Shown here: positions 10,350 through 19,535 of the stretch, piece after piece
Position numbering within the stretch: the first letter of the stretch is position 1
How the letters are laid out: every line of letters starts with the position of its first letter
NCBI GenBank assembly: GCA_902475245.1
Contig: CABRYP010000018.1
Location: 1-46,666, forward strand
Source of the DNA: an uncultured Collinsella sp.
Lineage (GTDB): Bacteria > Actinomycetota > Coriobacteriia > Coriobacteriales > Coriobacteriaceae
Direction: 5' to 3'
DNA length: 46,666 nt
The notes under the pieces: model-generated
Seen by the model: only the letters and a program-made list of their open reading frames with translations
Database searches by the model: none
Told to the model about the DNA's origin: nothing
Translations under genes and position numbers: made by a program

Positions 10350-11257
10350 TACTGTTCCTCCAATGCTGAGGCTCCGCCGACGATCTCGTTGATCTCGGTC
10401 GTGATCGAAGCCTGGCGCACGCGACTATACGTGCGGGTAAGGGTCGAGATGATCGCGGTGGCGTTTTCCGTCGCGGAGTGCATGGCCTTGCGGCGTGCAC
10501 CCTGCTCGGCAGCCGCCGAATCGATCAGGGCCTGGTAGATGACCGTCAGGATATAAGACGGCACAAGCTTGCCGAGAACATGCTCGGGAGAGGGCACGAA
10601 CTCGAACGTGGACGAGATGCGCTTAGGGGCGTCGGTCTCGTTCTTACGCGGACCGTGGGCCATAGCGATCATCTCGGGGTCGAGCGGCAACAGATGCTCG
10701 ACGCGAAGCTCCTGATCCACGCGGTTCTTGGCGTGGTGGTAGACAAGCTCGACACGGTCAAGCTCACCGGCACGATACGCATCGCAGATATGAGAGGAAA
10801 TCATGCGGGCCTGATTGAAATCGGGCTCAGAGGAGTTGCCCTCAAAGTGCATGACAACGTTTGCGCGGTCACGGAAATACGTGACCGGCTTACGCCCGCA
10901 CGCGATGATCTCGCACTCGATGCCGTCGTTCGCCCAAGAAGCGGCGAGCTTTTCGGCCGTGCGCTCCACCGTCGTATTGAAACCGCCGGCAAGGCCGCGG
11001 TCCGAGGCAATAACGACAATCAGGCCATGCTTGACGCTCTCATGCTTCTGCAGCATGGGATCGGTGCCCGAACAGGAGGCGTCGCCGGCGACCGTCAACA
11101 TGACGTCGGTCAGCGCCTCCTTATAGGGCTCGGCCTGCTTGGAGCGATCGAGGGCACGACGGATCTTGGCCGTAGAGACCATCTCCATCGTGCGCGTGAT
11201 CTGCTTGGTCGTGGTAACCGAGGAGATTCGCTTCTTAATGTCGCGAAGGTTGGCCAT
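10349..11257 (-). CDS. atpG: F-type ATP synthase subunit gamma
   Basis: Gamma is the rotating shaft joining the c ring to the catalytic hexamer. The 302-residue protein starts with the coiled-coil block IKKRISSVTTTKQITRTMEMV and ends with the matching C-terminal helix ITTEINEIVGGASALEE, which together make the shaft. The middle part has the Rossmann-like domain with SDRGLAGGFN. GAGGAG lies before the ATG at 11257, 5 bases after the atpA stop. Confidence 0.97.
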
Positions 11258-11262
11258 GGGGC

Positions 11263-12861
11263 TTAGTTCTCCTCTGATCCAGAAACATCCGAATGGTGCT
11301 TGGCCATGAACTGCTGCTTGAAGTCGCCGATGACGCGCAAGAGCTCAGCCTTGGTGTCATCATCGATCTTCTTGGCGCGAACCTTGTCGAGCAGCGAGCC
11401 AAAGCCATTGTCCATGTACTCGATGAGCTCGGCACGGAAGGGCAGCACGTCGGCGATCTCCAGGTCATCCAGGAAGCCCTCGTTGCCAGCGAACAGCGTA
11501 ACGATCTGCTCGCCAACCTCAAACGGCTTGTAACGCGGCTGCTTCAGGAGCTCGGTCATGCGAGCACCATGGGTCAGCTGCTTCTGAGTAGCCTCGTCGA
11601 GGTCGGAGCCGAACTGCGTAAAGCCAGCGAGCTCCTGGTACGAAGCGAGGTCCAGACGGAGGTTGCCGGCGACCTGCTTCATGGCCTTGGTCTGCGCATC
11701 GCCACCGACGCGGGACACGGAGATGCCCACGTCGACTGCCGGGCGCTGACCCTGGAAGAAGAGCTCGGACTGCAGGTAGATCTGACCATCGGTAATGGAA
11801 ATGACGTTGGTCGGAATGTAGGCCGAGACGTCGCCGTCCTGGGTCTCGATGATCGGCAGTGCCGTCATGGAGCCGTAACCGTTCTTCTTGGACATCTTGA
11901 CGGCACGCTCGAGCAGACGAGAGTGCAGGTAGAAGATGTCGCCAGGATAGGCCTCGCGTCCGGGCGGACGATGCAGCGTCAGCGACATCTGACGGTAGGC
12001 CACAGCCTGCTTGGACAGGTCGTCGTAGATGACGAGCACGTGGCCGCCGGGGTTGGTCTCGCTGGCGGGCTTGCCGTCCTCGCCGTTGTACATGAAGAAC
12101 TCGCCGATAGCGGCACCGGCCATAGGCGCGATGTACTGCATAGGGGCGGAATCGGCAGCGGTGGCCGAAACGATGATGGTGTAGTCGAGCGCACCGTGCT
12201 GAGCGAGGGTCTCGCGGATGTTGGCAACCGTGGAGGCCTTCTGGCCGATGGCGACATAGATGCAGACCATGCCCTTGCCGCGCTGGTTGAGGATAGCGTC
12301 GATGGCGATGGCGGTCTTACCGGTCTTACGGTCGCCGATGATGAGCTCACGCTGACCGCGGCCGATAGGCACCATGGAGTCGATGGCCAGCAGGCCGGTC
12401 TGAACCGGCTCGCACACCGGGGTACGGTCGATGACACCGGGGGCCTTGAACTCGATGGGGCGACGGTGCGTGGCGACGATGTCACCCAAACCGTCGATAG
12501 GCTGGCCGAGCGGATTGACGACGCGGCCGAGCATGGCGCGGCTCACAGGGATATCCATAATGCGGCCAGTGGTGCGGCACTCGTCGCCTTCCTTGATGGC
12601 GTCGACGGCACCGAACAGAACGGCGCCGACCTCGTCACGGTCAAGGTTCTGGGCAAGGCCGAAGACGGTCTCACCGGTATCGGAGCTCTTGAACTCCAGA
12701 AGCTCGCCTGCCATGGCGCTCTTGAGGCCGGAGACGCGCGCGATGCCGTCGCCTACCTCGTCGACCGTTGAAACCTCATGCGTATCGACCGTCGCGGAGA
12801 GGCTCGTGAGCTGCTCCTGCAGTTTCTTGGCGATATCCTGGGCATTGAGGGTTTCGGACAT
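11263..12861 (-). CDS. atpA: F-type ATP synthase subunit alpha
   Basis: Alpha is the non-catalytic nucleotide-binding subunit of F1. The 532-residue protein has the P-loop GDRKTGKT (176-183) with its typical Gln/Lys context, the PGREAYPGDIFYLHSRLLER block and the SVSRVGG block. It overlaps the atpH stop codon by one base (TAATG) with GGAGG upstream, so the two are translationally coupled. Confidence 0.98.
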   Translation of the reverse strand: MSETLNAQDIAKKLQEQLTSLSATVDTHEVSTVDEVGDGIARVSGLKSAMAGELLEFKSSDTGETVFGLAQNLDRDEVGAVLFGAVDAIKEGDECRTTGRIMDIPVSRAMLGRVVNPLGQPIDGLGDIVATHRRPIEFKAPGVIDRTPVCEPVQTGLLAIDSMVPIGRGQRELIIGDRKTGKTAIAIDAILNQRGKGMVCIYVAIGQKASTVANIRETLAQHGALDYTIIVSATAADSAPMQYIAPMAGAAIGEFFMYNGEDGKPASETNPGGHVLVIYDDLSKQAVAYRQMSLTLHRPPGREAYPGDIFYLHSRLLERAVKMSKKNGYGSMTALPIIETQDGDVSAYIPTNVISITDGQIYLQSELFFQGQRPAVDVGISVSRVGGDAQTKAMKQVAGNLRLDLASYQELAGFTQFGSDLDEATQKQLTHGARMTELLKQPRYKPFEVGEQIVTLFAGNEGFLDDLEIADVLPFRAELIEYMDNGFGSLLDKVRAKKIDDDTKAELLRVIGDFKQQFMAKHHSDVSGSEEN

Positions 12862-13337
12862 TAGGCTTCACCTCCGTACGAATTAGCAGAGTTTGCGAGG
12901 GTCTCCTGCGCGATGCGCAGCTGCGTCTTGACGGAAATGTCACGACGCTCGCCGCGGGCCTCGAGCACCAGGCCGCCCACGATAGACGGGTCGACCTGCT
13001 CGATAAGGAATACCTTGCGGCCGAAGTCCTGCTCGCATTTCTTAGTGATGGTTTGACGCAGCTCGTCGTCGAGCGGGATCGCCGTGGTGACGGTCACGCC
13101 CACTACATCCTCGTCTTCCTCGGCAACATACTTAAAGGCAGCTGCCACCTTGGGAAGAAGGTCGAGCTGGTCGCGCTTGGACATGGTGTCGAGCACAGCG
13201 ATGATCTCGGGGCTGGCGCTAGCCAGACGCTCGATCATCTCGAGGTCCTCGAATACATGGTTCTCGGCCTTGGCGGCTTCCAAAAGGGAGCGCGCGTAGG
13301 TCTCGAGCACCTTGTCCTGATAGCGGCTAGTCGGCAT
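12861..13337 (-). CDS. atpH: F-type ATP synthase subunit delta
   Basis: Delta joins the top of F1 to the peripheral stalk formed by subunit b. The 158-residue protein begins YQDKVLETYARSLLEAA (the family's N-terminal helical domain) and ends with the conserved block DPSIVGGLVLEARGERRDISVKTQLRI. It overlaps the end of atpF by 11 bases. The length is slightly short for the family (about 175). Confidence 0.93.
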   Translation of the reverse strand: MPTSRYQDKVLETYARSLLEAAKAENHVFEDLEMIERLASASPEIIAVLDTMSKRDQLDLLPKVAAAFKYVAEEDEDVVGVTVTTAIPLDDELRQTITKKCEQDFGRKVFLIEQVDPSIVGGLVLEARGERRDISVKTQLRIAQETLANSANSYGGEA

Positions 13338-13929
13338 TCAGGCTACCTGCTTCCTGGATGTAGCGCTCGATGAGCTTCTTCTGCTCGGCCTCGTCCTCGA
13401 GTGCCTCGCCCACGATCTTGGTGGCGACGGCAACGGACAGGTCGGCGATAGAGCTCGCGGCACCGGCGTAGATGGACTTGCGCTCGTCCTCGACGGTCGT
13501 GTGGGCCTTGGCGATGATCTCCTCAGCCTCCTTGTGAGCAGCCTCGATGATACGGGCGCGCTCGGACTCGGCGTCCTTACGGGCCTCGAGAACGATGTCG
13601 GCAGCCTGACGACGGGCGTCGGTAACGATCGAGTCGGACTCAGCGCGCTTGGCGATAGCCTCCTGCTTGGTCTTCTCGGCCTCGTCGAGGCTCTCCTCGA
13701 TCTTCTTGCCGCGCTCCTCCATGGTTTTCATGATGCCCGGCAGGGCGACCTTGGCCAGCACGATCCAGATGATCAGGAAGGCGATAAGCGCCGGGATGAA
13801 CTCCGCCATCTTAGGGATGAGGATGTCCGCACCGGCAGCGCCGTCCTCGGCGAACGCGGAAACCGGCATGAGCAGCGCGGCCGCGGACGCGGAGAGTGCG
13901 ATCGCGCTCTTCTGGGATGAAAGATTCAT
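13327..13929 (-). CDS. atpF: F-type ATP synthase subunit b
   Basis: Subunit b is the peripheral stalk, anchored in the membrane and reaching to delta. The 200-residue protein has a membrane segment at about 46-64 (FIPALIAFLIIWIVLAKVAL) and a long charged coiled coil rich in Lys/Glu after it. Before it lies an N-terminal segment of about 28 residues with hydrophobic Ala/Leu-rich core and an AFA-ED junction that looks like a cleavable signal peptide. This would place the N terminus outside before the real anchor. The ATG at 13929 has GGAG upstream and lies 15 bases after the atpE stop. Confidence 0.94.
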   Translation of the reverse strand: MNLSSQKSAIALSASAAALLMPVSAFAEDGAAGADILIPKMAEFIPALIAFLIIWIVLAKVALPGIMKTMEERGKKIEESLDEAEKTKQEAIAKRAESDSIVTDARRQAADIVLEARKDAESERARIIEAAHKEAEEIIAKAHTTVEDERKSIYAGAASSIADLSVAVATKIVGEALEDEAEQKKLIERYIQEAGSLNAD

Positions 13930-13944
13930 ACTTGACGCTCCGTG

Positions 13945-14139
13945 CTATTTAACGATCAGCGCGACAACGAAGCCGATCAGAGCCAGAGCCTCGCCGAAGG
14001 CGGAGCCCATGATGAAGACGGTGAACACGCGGCCCTGGACCTCAGGCTGACGGGCCATAGCACCCGTAGCACCCAGAGCAGACAGGCCGATAGCAAGACC
14101 AGCGCCGATAACACCGAGACCGTAACCGATAACTCCCAC
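13945..14139 (-). CDS. atpE: F-type ATP synthase subunit c
   Basis: This is the ring-forming proteolipid of Fo: two membrane helices joined by the polar loop ARQPE (29-33). The ion-binding carboxylate is Glu50 in GSAFGEALALIGF. The residue after it is Ala rather than the Ser/Thr found in sodium-type rings, and the Gln at the Na-site in helix one is missing, so a proton-coupled ring is likely. At 64 residues it is among the shorter c subunits. It starts with GTG, 4 bases after AAAGGAGG, a strong site that fits the high copy number needed. Confidence 0.96.
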   Translation of the reverse strand: MGVIGYGLGVIGAGLAIGLSALGATGAMARQPEVQGRVFTVFIMGSAFGEALALIGFVVALIVK

Positions 14140-14263
14140 GATTCCTCCTTTGTCGTGCGTGTCTTATTTCACGCAGGATAACCTTTTTTATAACTGCCGG
14201 GCTCCATGGGTACGGGCACCGGCGGTTTAACGAATTGCTTACCTTTAAGGCGCGAGCGGAAGG
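14140..14263 (-). other. atpB-atpE intergenic spacer
   Basis: This 124-base gap is the longest within the atp operon. I see the atpE ribosome-binding site AAAGGAGG at its end and no confident terminator or promoter; long gaps before atpE often allow its higher expression. Confidence 0.5.
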
Positions 14264-15067
14264 CTACTCCTCCTCCGCGACCTCCTCTGCCTCGGAGACA
14301 TACACGGCGGTAAGGACCGTGAAGACGTAAGCCTGGATGGCGCCGACCACAAGCTCGATCGCATAGATCAGGATGAGGATGGCAAGCCAGGCTAGCGAAG
14401 GCAGGGCGCCAACGGCGTGGGCCGCGGAAACCTGCTGAAGCAGCGGCTGCATGAACATGCTCGCCATGATGGCGAACGAGCCCATGACCACGTGTCCTGC
14501 GAACATGTTGCAGAACAGACGGACGGCAAGCGTGATGAGACGCAGGAAGGTCGAGAAAAGCTCGACGACCCACACAAGCACGTTCATCGGGAAGCTTACG
14601 CCCTGCGGGGCGAGGCTCTTGATGTAGCCGATCACGCCGTGAGCCTTGCATCCGTAGTAGATGAAATACACGAAGGCGAAGATGGCGAGCGCGGCGGTGG
14701 AGCCGATTGCGCCGGTGCCGGGCTTCATTCCCGGAATCAGGCCGATCATGTTATTGATCAGGATGAACAGGAAAAGCGAGCACAGGAACGGGAAGTGCTT
14801 CTTCCAGTTCTCACCCACGACGCCCTTGCCGATATCGTTCTCGACGTACTCGATGATGTACTCGAAACCGTTGACGAAGAAGCCCTTGGGGACCAGGGTC
14901 TGCTTCTTCTTGAACACGGCCAGGACGATCAGGAGCACGATCGTGGAGACGATCAGCCAAAACGAGTACTGCGTGATGCCGCAGCTCAGATCGCCCACGA
15001 CAGGGGTGGAGCTGAACTCGCTGACCAGATGATTAATCTCATCAGGCAGCTTTTCAAAAATTTCCAC
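14264..15067 (-). CDS. atpB: F-type ATP synthase subunit a
   Basis: Subunit a forms the two half-channels beside the c ring. The 267-residue membrane protein has five to six hydrophobic helices; the essential arginine is R183 in LRLITLAVRLFCNMFAGH. The blocks HFPFLCSLFLFILINNMIGL and VGAIQAYVFTVLTAVYV are typical. It starts with GTG at 15067, three bases after the stop of the subunit I gene, with GAAAGG upstream. Confidence 0.96.
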   Translation of the reverse strand: MEIFEKLPDEINHLVSEFSSTPVVGDLSCGITQYSFWLIVSTIVLLIVLAVFKKKQTLVPKGFFVNGFEYIIEYVENDIGKGVVGENWKKHFPFLCSLFLFILINNMIGLIPGMKPGTGAIGSTAALAIFAFVYFIYYGCKAHGVIGYIKSLAPQGVSFPMNVLVWVVELFSTFLRLITLAVRLFCNMFAGHVVMGSFAIMASMFMQPLLQQVSAAHAVGALPSLAWLAILILIYAIELVVGAIQAYVFTVLTAVYVSEAEEVAEEE

Positions 15068-15070
15068 GAC

Positions 15071-15382
15071 TTACCTTTCGACCTCATGAGGATCTCGCAG
15101 CGCCTTGACGACACGAACCGTGCAGGCAGCCATAAAGGCCACGAAGCCGATCGCCTCGCCCAGGAGGAACATGCGAAATGCCTCTCCGAACAACACAAAC
15201 ACAACCAAGGTAAAGACGAGCAGGGCGATTGCCGAGACCGCAAGACTCACCATACCCTTGAGCATGTCCGCATTCTGTTTATCGTCAAGAACCGGCTTGA
15301 GCGTAAAGACAAAGGGAAGGAAGGCAATTGCGCCCGCGATGGCGCCTGCAACGATAGCGAGCAGATCGGCTATCTGAAACAC
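15071..15382 (-). CDS. atpI: ATP synthase subunit I-like membrane protein
   Basis: The position directly before atpB and the size (103 residues with about four hydrophobic segments) fit AtpI, a membrane protein that helps assemble the c ring and may take part in Mg uptake. I chose a GTG start at 15382 because GAGG lies 6 bases upstream and the hydrophobic protein starts there (VFQIADLLAIVAGAIAG). A TTG at 15457 would add 25 residues but would overlap the mapped -10 of the operon promoter region. Sequence similarity in this family is weak, so the name rests mainly on context. Confidence 0.75.
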   Translation of the reverse strand: MFQIADLLAIVAGAIAGAIAFLPFVFTLKPVLDDKQNADMLKGMVSLAVSAIALLVFTLVVFVLFGEAFRMFLLGEAIGFVAFMAACTVRVVKALRDPHEVER

Positions 15383-15443
15383 TGGCGTCCTCACTTTCCT
15401 TTTTAACGCTTCACAGAACAGTTCCCGCCAAACATTGGTGACT

Positions 15444-15471
15444 ATTGTACGAGCCAATCGCTAAAGTACAA
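15444..15471 (-). promoter_or_regulatory. atp operon promoter
   Basis: On the minus strand TTGTAC (15471-15466) and TACAAT (15449-15444) are separated by 16 bp, about 60 bp before the proposed atpI start. This is one of the best sigma70-type pairs in the window. Confidence 0.65.
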
Positions 15472-15662
15472 CCGAAAAAGCATCGGTTAATACGCACCTG
15501 TTCGTTTTCTTAAGACCTTCTTTATGCCGCAGGTACGGTAATACGTTTTTCTCGAACCCTGCAGGGCAAAACGTCCGTTAACAGGAGTGCGCGCGGTCGC
15601 CTTTTGTTCGTCCGCGCGCACCGTTTCTTCGTATTTGCAGCCGCGGCCGTTTAGCCCAGCGA

Positions 15663-16310
15663 CTAGAGCGTGCCGTAGATGCGGTCGCCGGCGTCGCCGA
15701 GGCCGGGAACGATGTAGGCAGCCTCGTTGAGATGGTCGTCGATGGCGCAGGTATAGATATGTACATCGGGATCCTTCTCGGTCAGCGACTTGAGGCCCTC
15801 GGGGGCCGCGACGATGCACAGCATGCGGATGTCCTTGACACCGCGCCCGCGCAGGTAGCTGATGGCCATCTCGGCCGAACCGCCCGTGGCGAGCATGGGG
15901 TCGACGACCAGGCAGATGCGCTGGTCGATATCCTTGGGCATCTTGCAGTAATACTCGTGCGGCTCGTGGGTGACCTCGTCGCGCTCCATGCCGATGTGGC
16001 CCACGCGAGCGGAGGGCACCAGGTCGAGGATGCCGTCGACCATGCCAAGGCCCGCACGCAGGATGGGCACGATGGCGAGTTTCTTGCCGGCGAGCTGCTT
16101 AAACGTTGCGGTGGTGATAGGGGTCTCGACCTCGACGTCTTCCATAGGCAGGTCGCGCATGGCCTCGTAGCCGTCAAAAAGCGCGAGTTCGCGCACGAGC
16201 TGACGGAACTGGTTGGTGCCGGTGTTTTTGTCGCGCAGGATCGACAGCTTGTGCTGGACGAGCGGGTGATCGACAAGCGTCACACGGGACGCATCGTAGG
16301 TGACGGTCAT
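15663..16310 (-). CDS. upp: uracil phosphoribosyltransferase
   Basis: Upp salvages uracil by joining it to PRPP to give UMP. The 215-residue protein (family about 208) has the PRPP-binding block LVVDPMLATGGSAEMAI, the FRQLVRELALFDGYEA N-terminal block, PILRAGLGMVDG, and the uracil-binding C-terminal YIVPGLGDAGDRIYGTL. The ATG at 16310 has AAAGGGG 10 bases upstream and starts the conserved MTVTYDASRV segment. It is flanked by gaps of about 120 and 280 bases. Confidence 0.97.
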   Translation of the reverse strand: MTVTYDASRVTLVDHPLVQHKLSILRDKNTGTNQFRQLVRELALFDGYEAMRDLPMEDVEVETPITTATFKQLAGKKLAIVPILRAGLGMVDGILDLVPSARVGHIGMERDEVTHEPHEYYCKMPKDIDQRICLVVDPMLATGGSAEMAISYLRGRGVKDIRMLCIVAAPEGLKSLTEKDPDVHIYTCAIDDHLNEAAYIVPGLGDAGDRIYGTL

Positions 16311-16433
16311 GGGTTGATTGCCCCTTTCGTTGCGGCCGCAAAACGGCCTTGCTGACAAGGCGCGCAGCAATGTTGCCGCCGCACGCCATGCATTAGTTTA
16401 GCGGTTTGTTGTATCGAGCAGCCCATCGCAGCC

Positions 16434-17975
16434 CTACTGTGCGGTACTGAGCGAGCGCCTGACTGCATCACACCAGCCCGCAAGGTTTTGTTCGCGGCGC
16501 TCGGCGGACATGTGGGGAAGGAAGGTCCTAACGATCTGGGCATTTTGCTCCAGCTCTTCCAGGTCTTCCCAATAGCCGACGGCAAGACCCGCCAAGTACG
16601 CGGCACCGATTGCCGTGGTCTCCACCGTCTCGCATTGCAGCACGGGAATATCCAGCAGGTCGGCCTGGAATTGCATGATGAACTCGTTGCGCGAGGCACC
16701 GCCATCGACAGACAGGCGCTCGATCGAAAGCCCCACGTCCTGCTCCATGGCGCGCAGCACGTCGTAGCTCTGATATGCCATGGATTCGCAGGCGGCACGT
16801 ACGATGGTCGCACGGCTCGAGGCGCCGGTCAGACCGCACACGATACCGCGGGCATGCGGGTCCCACCAGGGAGCGCCCAGACCCGCAAAGGCGGGAACGA
16901 AGTAGCAGCCCTCGTTGTCGCTAATCGAAGCGGCGAGTTGTGCCGACTCGCTCACGCTCGAGATGATGCCCATGTTGTTGCGAAGCCAGTTCATGGTGGA
17001 ACCGGCAGCAAAGATGGAGCCCTCGAGCGCATAGCTGATCTTCCCGTTCGCAGCGATACCGATGGTGGAGACCAGACCGTTCTTGGATTCGACGATCTCG
17101 TCGCCGGTGTTCATGAGCATAAAGCAGCCCGTGCCATAGGTGTTTTTGGTCTGGCCGGGATGGAAGCAGCAGTGACCGAACAGCGACGCCTGCTGGTCGC
17201 CCGCCACACCCATGATGGGCGGCATGTTGGTCATGATGTCGCTCGCGACGCGGCCGTAGTCACCCGAGCTCCAGCGAACCTCGGGCATCATGGAACGTGG
17301 AACGTCAAAGAGCGCCAGCAGGTCGTCGTCCCAATCGAGCGTATAGATATTAAAGAGTGCCGTGCGGCTGGCATTGGTGTAGTCGGTGGCAAAGACCTGG
17401 CCGCCGGTGAGGTTGTAGATGAGCCAGGTGTCGATGGTGCCAAACATGAGGTCGCCCGCCGCCGCGCTCTCGCGTGCGCCGTCGACGTTGTCGAGAATCC
17501 ACTGTACCTTGGAGGCCGAGAAATACGGGTCGAGCGTGAGTCCCGTGCGGGAGCGCACCAGCTCCTCGCAACCCTGTTCAACCAACGCGTCGATTGCCGG
17601 CGCGGTACGGCGGCACTGCCATACGATGGCGTTATAGATCGGCTGACCGCTCACGCGGTCCCAGACCACCGTGGTCTCGCGCTGGTTGGAGATGCCGATG
17701 GCGGCAATGCGGTCGGAGTGGATACCGCTCTTAAACTGGACTTCCATCATGACGGCGATCTGGCTGGCAAGGACCGCCATGGGGTCTTGCTCTACCCAAC
17801 CGGGACGTGGGAAGCTGGTTTTGACGCTGCGACGTGCCTGCGCGACGATGCATCCGTACTCGTCGACGATGGTCGCAAGTACCGAGGTGGTGCCGCAGTC
17901 GAGCGCCATGATGTAGGAACCGCCAAAGTTAAACGAGGCATCTTCCATGCCCAGGCTGCCCAGATTCAACGACAT
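16434..17975 (-). CDS. glpK: glycerol kinase
   Basis: GlpK phosphorylates glycerol to glycerol-3-phosphate in the cytosol. The 513-residue FGGY-family protein begins with the ATP-binding IMALDCGTTSVLATIVD and has the glycerol-site blocks SNQRETTVVWDR and WQCRRTAP, the phosphate-binding GVAGDQQASLFGH, TKNTYGTGCFMLMNTG, and DGGASRNEFIMQFQADLL. The N terminus carries about 20 extra residues before the first strand. GAAAGGTG lies before the ATG. It follows the Sua5-type gene by 13 bases on the same strand; no glycerol facilitator or dehydrogenase is nearby. Confidence 0.94.
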   Translation of the reverse strand: MSLNLGSLGMEDASFNFGGSYIMALDCGTTSVLATIVDEYGCIVAQARRSVKTSFPRPGWVEQDPMAVLASQIAVMMEVQFKSGIHSDRIAAIGISNQRETTVVWDRVSGQPIYNAIVWQCRRTAPAIDALVEQGCEELVRSRTGLTLDPYFSASKVQWILDNVDGARESAAAGDLMFGTIDTWLIYNLTGGQVFATDYTNASRTALFNIYTLDWDDDLLALFDVPRSMMPEVRWSSGDYGRVASDIMTNMPPIMGVAGDQQASLFGHCCFHPGQTKNTYGTGCFMLMNTGDEIVESKNGLVSTIGIAANGKISYALEGSIFAAGSTMNWLRNNMGIISSVSESAQLAASISDNEGCYFVPAFAGLGAPWWDPHARGIVCGLTGASSRATIVRAACESMAYQSYDVLRAMEQDVGLSIERLSVDGGASRNEFIMQFQADLLDIPVLQCETVETTAIGAAYLAGLAVGYWEDLEELEQNAQIVRTFLPHMSAERREQNLAGWCDAVRRSLSTAQ

Positions 17976-17988
17976 CGCTTACACCTTT

Positions 17989-18732
17989 CTATTGCATCGG
18001 GTCGGACAGGACCCGTTCGATCTCTGATGCGGGAAGTGCGCCTTGGCGCAGGATCTGGAGCCCGCCGTGCTGGAACGACACGATGGTCGAGGCGTCGCGA
18101 CACGGGGTCTCACCGGCGTCGACGGCAACATCGACCCCCTCCAGGATGCGACCCTCGACGGCGGCAAAGCTTGCCGGCGAGGGCGCACCGTGCGTGTTGG
18201 CGCTGGTGCAGGCAAGGGGGCTGCCACAGGCGCGAATGAGCGCCTGCACCACGGGCGAGGCCGAAGCGCGAAGTGCCACCGTGTCGTCGGCGGCGCGCAT
18301 AAAGGTCGGCACGCAGGGGGCCGCCTTGACCACGATAGTCAGGGCGCCCGGCCAGCATCGTCGGGCGAGCACGCGGGCCTCGTTAGGGATATCCACGCCA
18401 TAGCGGTCGAGCGCTTCGACGCCATCGACCAGCCAAGCGACGGTTTGCGTGAGTTCACGTTGCTTGAGAGTGAAGATGCGGCGGTAGCCGGTACCGAGCG
18501 CAGGGACCGCGGCGCCATTGACGGTGGCTTGCGGGTCGCGCGGCCACGAGGGGGATTCGCTTGTGTCTTGGGGTGCGGCGTCCGAAAAGGCGTTAACTGC
18601 CACAGCGACACCATAGACGGTCTCGGTCGGGATCAGGGCCAGACCGCCACAGCCGAGCACCTCGGCCGTGTGCTCGACGGCAAGCCGATGCGGCTCGCGC
18701 GCTCCCTCGTATACCCGATAGACCGTCTGCAT
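17989..18732 (-). CDS. L-threonylcarbamoyladenylate synthase (Sua5/YrdC/TsaC family)
   Basis: This enzyme makes threonylcarbamoyl-AMP from threonine, bicarbonate and ATP, the first step of t6A37 modification of tRNAs decoding ANN. In the 247-residue protein the YrdC marks are LIPTETVYGVAV (32-44), the KQRE segment near 90 in place of the usual KxRP, CWPGALTIVV, ACTSANTHGAPS and DASTIV. Residues about 49-83 are a Ser/Pro/Ala-rich stretch between the first block and the KxR segment, longer than in TsaC. No Sua5 C-terminal domain follows. It lies 13 bases before glpK. Confidence 0.85.
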   Translation of the reverse strand: MQTVYRVYEGAREPHRLAVEHTAEVLGCGGLALIPTETVYGVAVAVNAFSDAAPQDTSESPSWPRDPQATVNGAAVPALGTGYRRIFTLKQRELTQTVAWLVDGVEALDRYGVDIPNEARVLARRCWPGALTIVVKAAPCVPTFMRAADDTVALRASASPVVQALIRACGSPLACTSANTHGAPSPASFAAVEGRILEGVDVAVDAGETPCRDASTIVSFQHGGLQILRQGALPASEIERVLSDPMQ

Positions 18733-18866
18733 GTGTATGCCAGCCCCTTACGCTCTGGTGCAAGTTTGTTTACTGTGGGGCATTCTCGCACGAAACGTTC
18801 AATCTATTTGCCCAGAGCGCATGTTGGTTTGGTGAGCGGCTCTAGTAGTCGGTGAAAGTAAGGGGG

Positions 18867-19313
18867 TTATTGGACGGCTACGAACTTCTTTGGTCTTCCG
18901 GCGTGACGTTCTTGGGCGGCGTAACGCTCGATACTGTCTATCGTTATCATCCGACGGCCGTCGACGAGTTCAACATCGAGTTTGCCGGCTTTGACCAGCG
19001 CGGTAATCCGCGGAGCGGAGACTTTGAGGTCCAGCGCTGCGTCTTTAAATGTTCGGCACGCCGCTTCCCGAGCGTCCTCGTGGTCGATTTCGACTGAAAG
19101 GGCCACGACCTCGGCCGAGCGTTCGTACCCTGCCGGAGTCAAACCGTTGTTGAGGTCGTCGGCCAAAAACGCCATCAGTGCCTCGGTAGCATGGGCAATC
19201 GCTTCTTCGCGCGTATCGCCATCGGCAAAGGCGCCGGGAATCTGCGGGAAGCTAGCGCAGTAACCGTCGTCTTCTTTTATGAGAACGCAGTCATAGGTAA
19301 ATCGCTGCCTCAT
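18867..19313 (-). CDS. hicB: HicB family antitoxin
   Basis: HicB neutralises the HicA mRNA interferase and represses the pair's promoter. The 148-residue protein begins RQRFTYDCVLIKEDDGYCASFPQIPGAFADGDTREEA-like, the partially degraded RNase H fold of HicB, and ends with a likely DNA-binding region around VSAPRITALVKAGKLDVELVD. The ATG at 19313 has GGAGG 4 bases upstream and lies 11 bases after the hicA stop. It ends RPKKFVAVQ. An in-frame ATG at 19358 overlaps hicA and is unlikely. Confidence 0.88.
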   Translation of the reverse strand: MRQRFTYDCVLIKEDDGYCASFPQIPGAFADGDTREEAIAHATEALMAFLADDLNNGLTPAGYERSAEVVALSVEIDHEDAREAACRTFKDAALDLKVSAPRITALVKAGKLDVELVDGRRMITIDSIERYAAQERHAGRPKKFVAVQ

Positions 19314-19324
19314 TTTGCCTCCAA

Positions 19325-19510
19325 CTACCATCCAGCTTGGCGACGAATACTTGCCCACGTGCCCTTCTTTGGTCGATCACCACCAGAGCCGTTCACGGTG
19401 ACAACACGGTCACCAGAAACATACTTAGCATGACTACCGACTTGCGCGACCTTCACGAATCCATCGTGCTTGAGTAGGGCAATGATTTCCCGAAAGGTAG
19501 GAGGTTGCAT
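19325..19510 (-). CDS. hicA: HicA family mRNA interferase toxin
   Basis: HicA is a small dsRBD-fold ribonuclease that cleaves mRNA when HicB is lost. The 61-residue protein shows the family's layout: FREIIALLKHDGFVKVAQVGSHAKYV with catalytic His27 in GSHAKY, then VTVNGS and the C-terminal PKKGTWASIRRQAGW. AGAGG lies 7 bases before the ATG. It precedes hicB in the usual order and has its own promoter with an overlapping operator. Confidence 0.9.
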   Translation of the reverse strand: MQPPTFREIIALLKHDGFVKVAQVGSHAKYVSGDRVVTVNGSGGDRPKKGTWASIRRQAGW

Positions 19511-19535
19511 GGGCCGACCTCTTTCAGCCGTCCTA

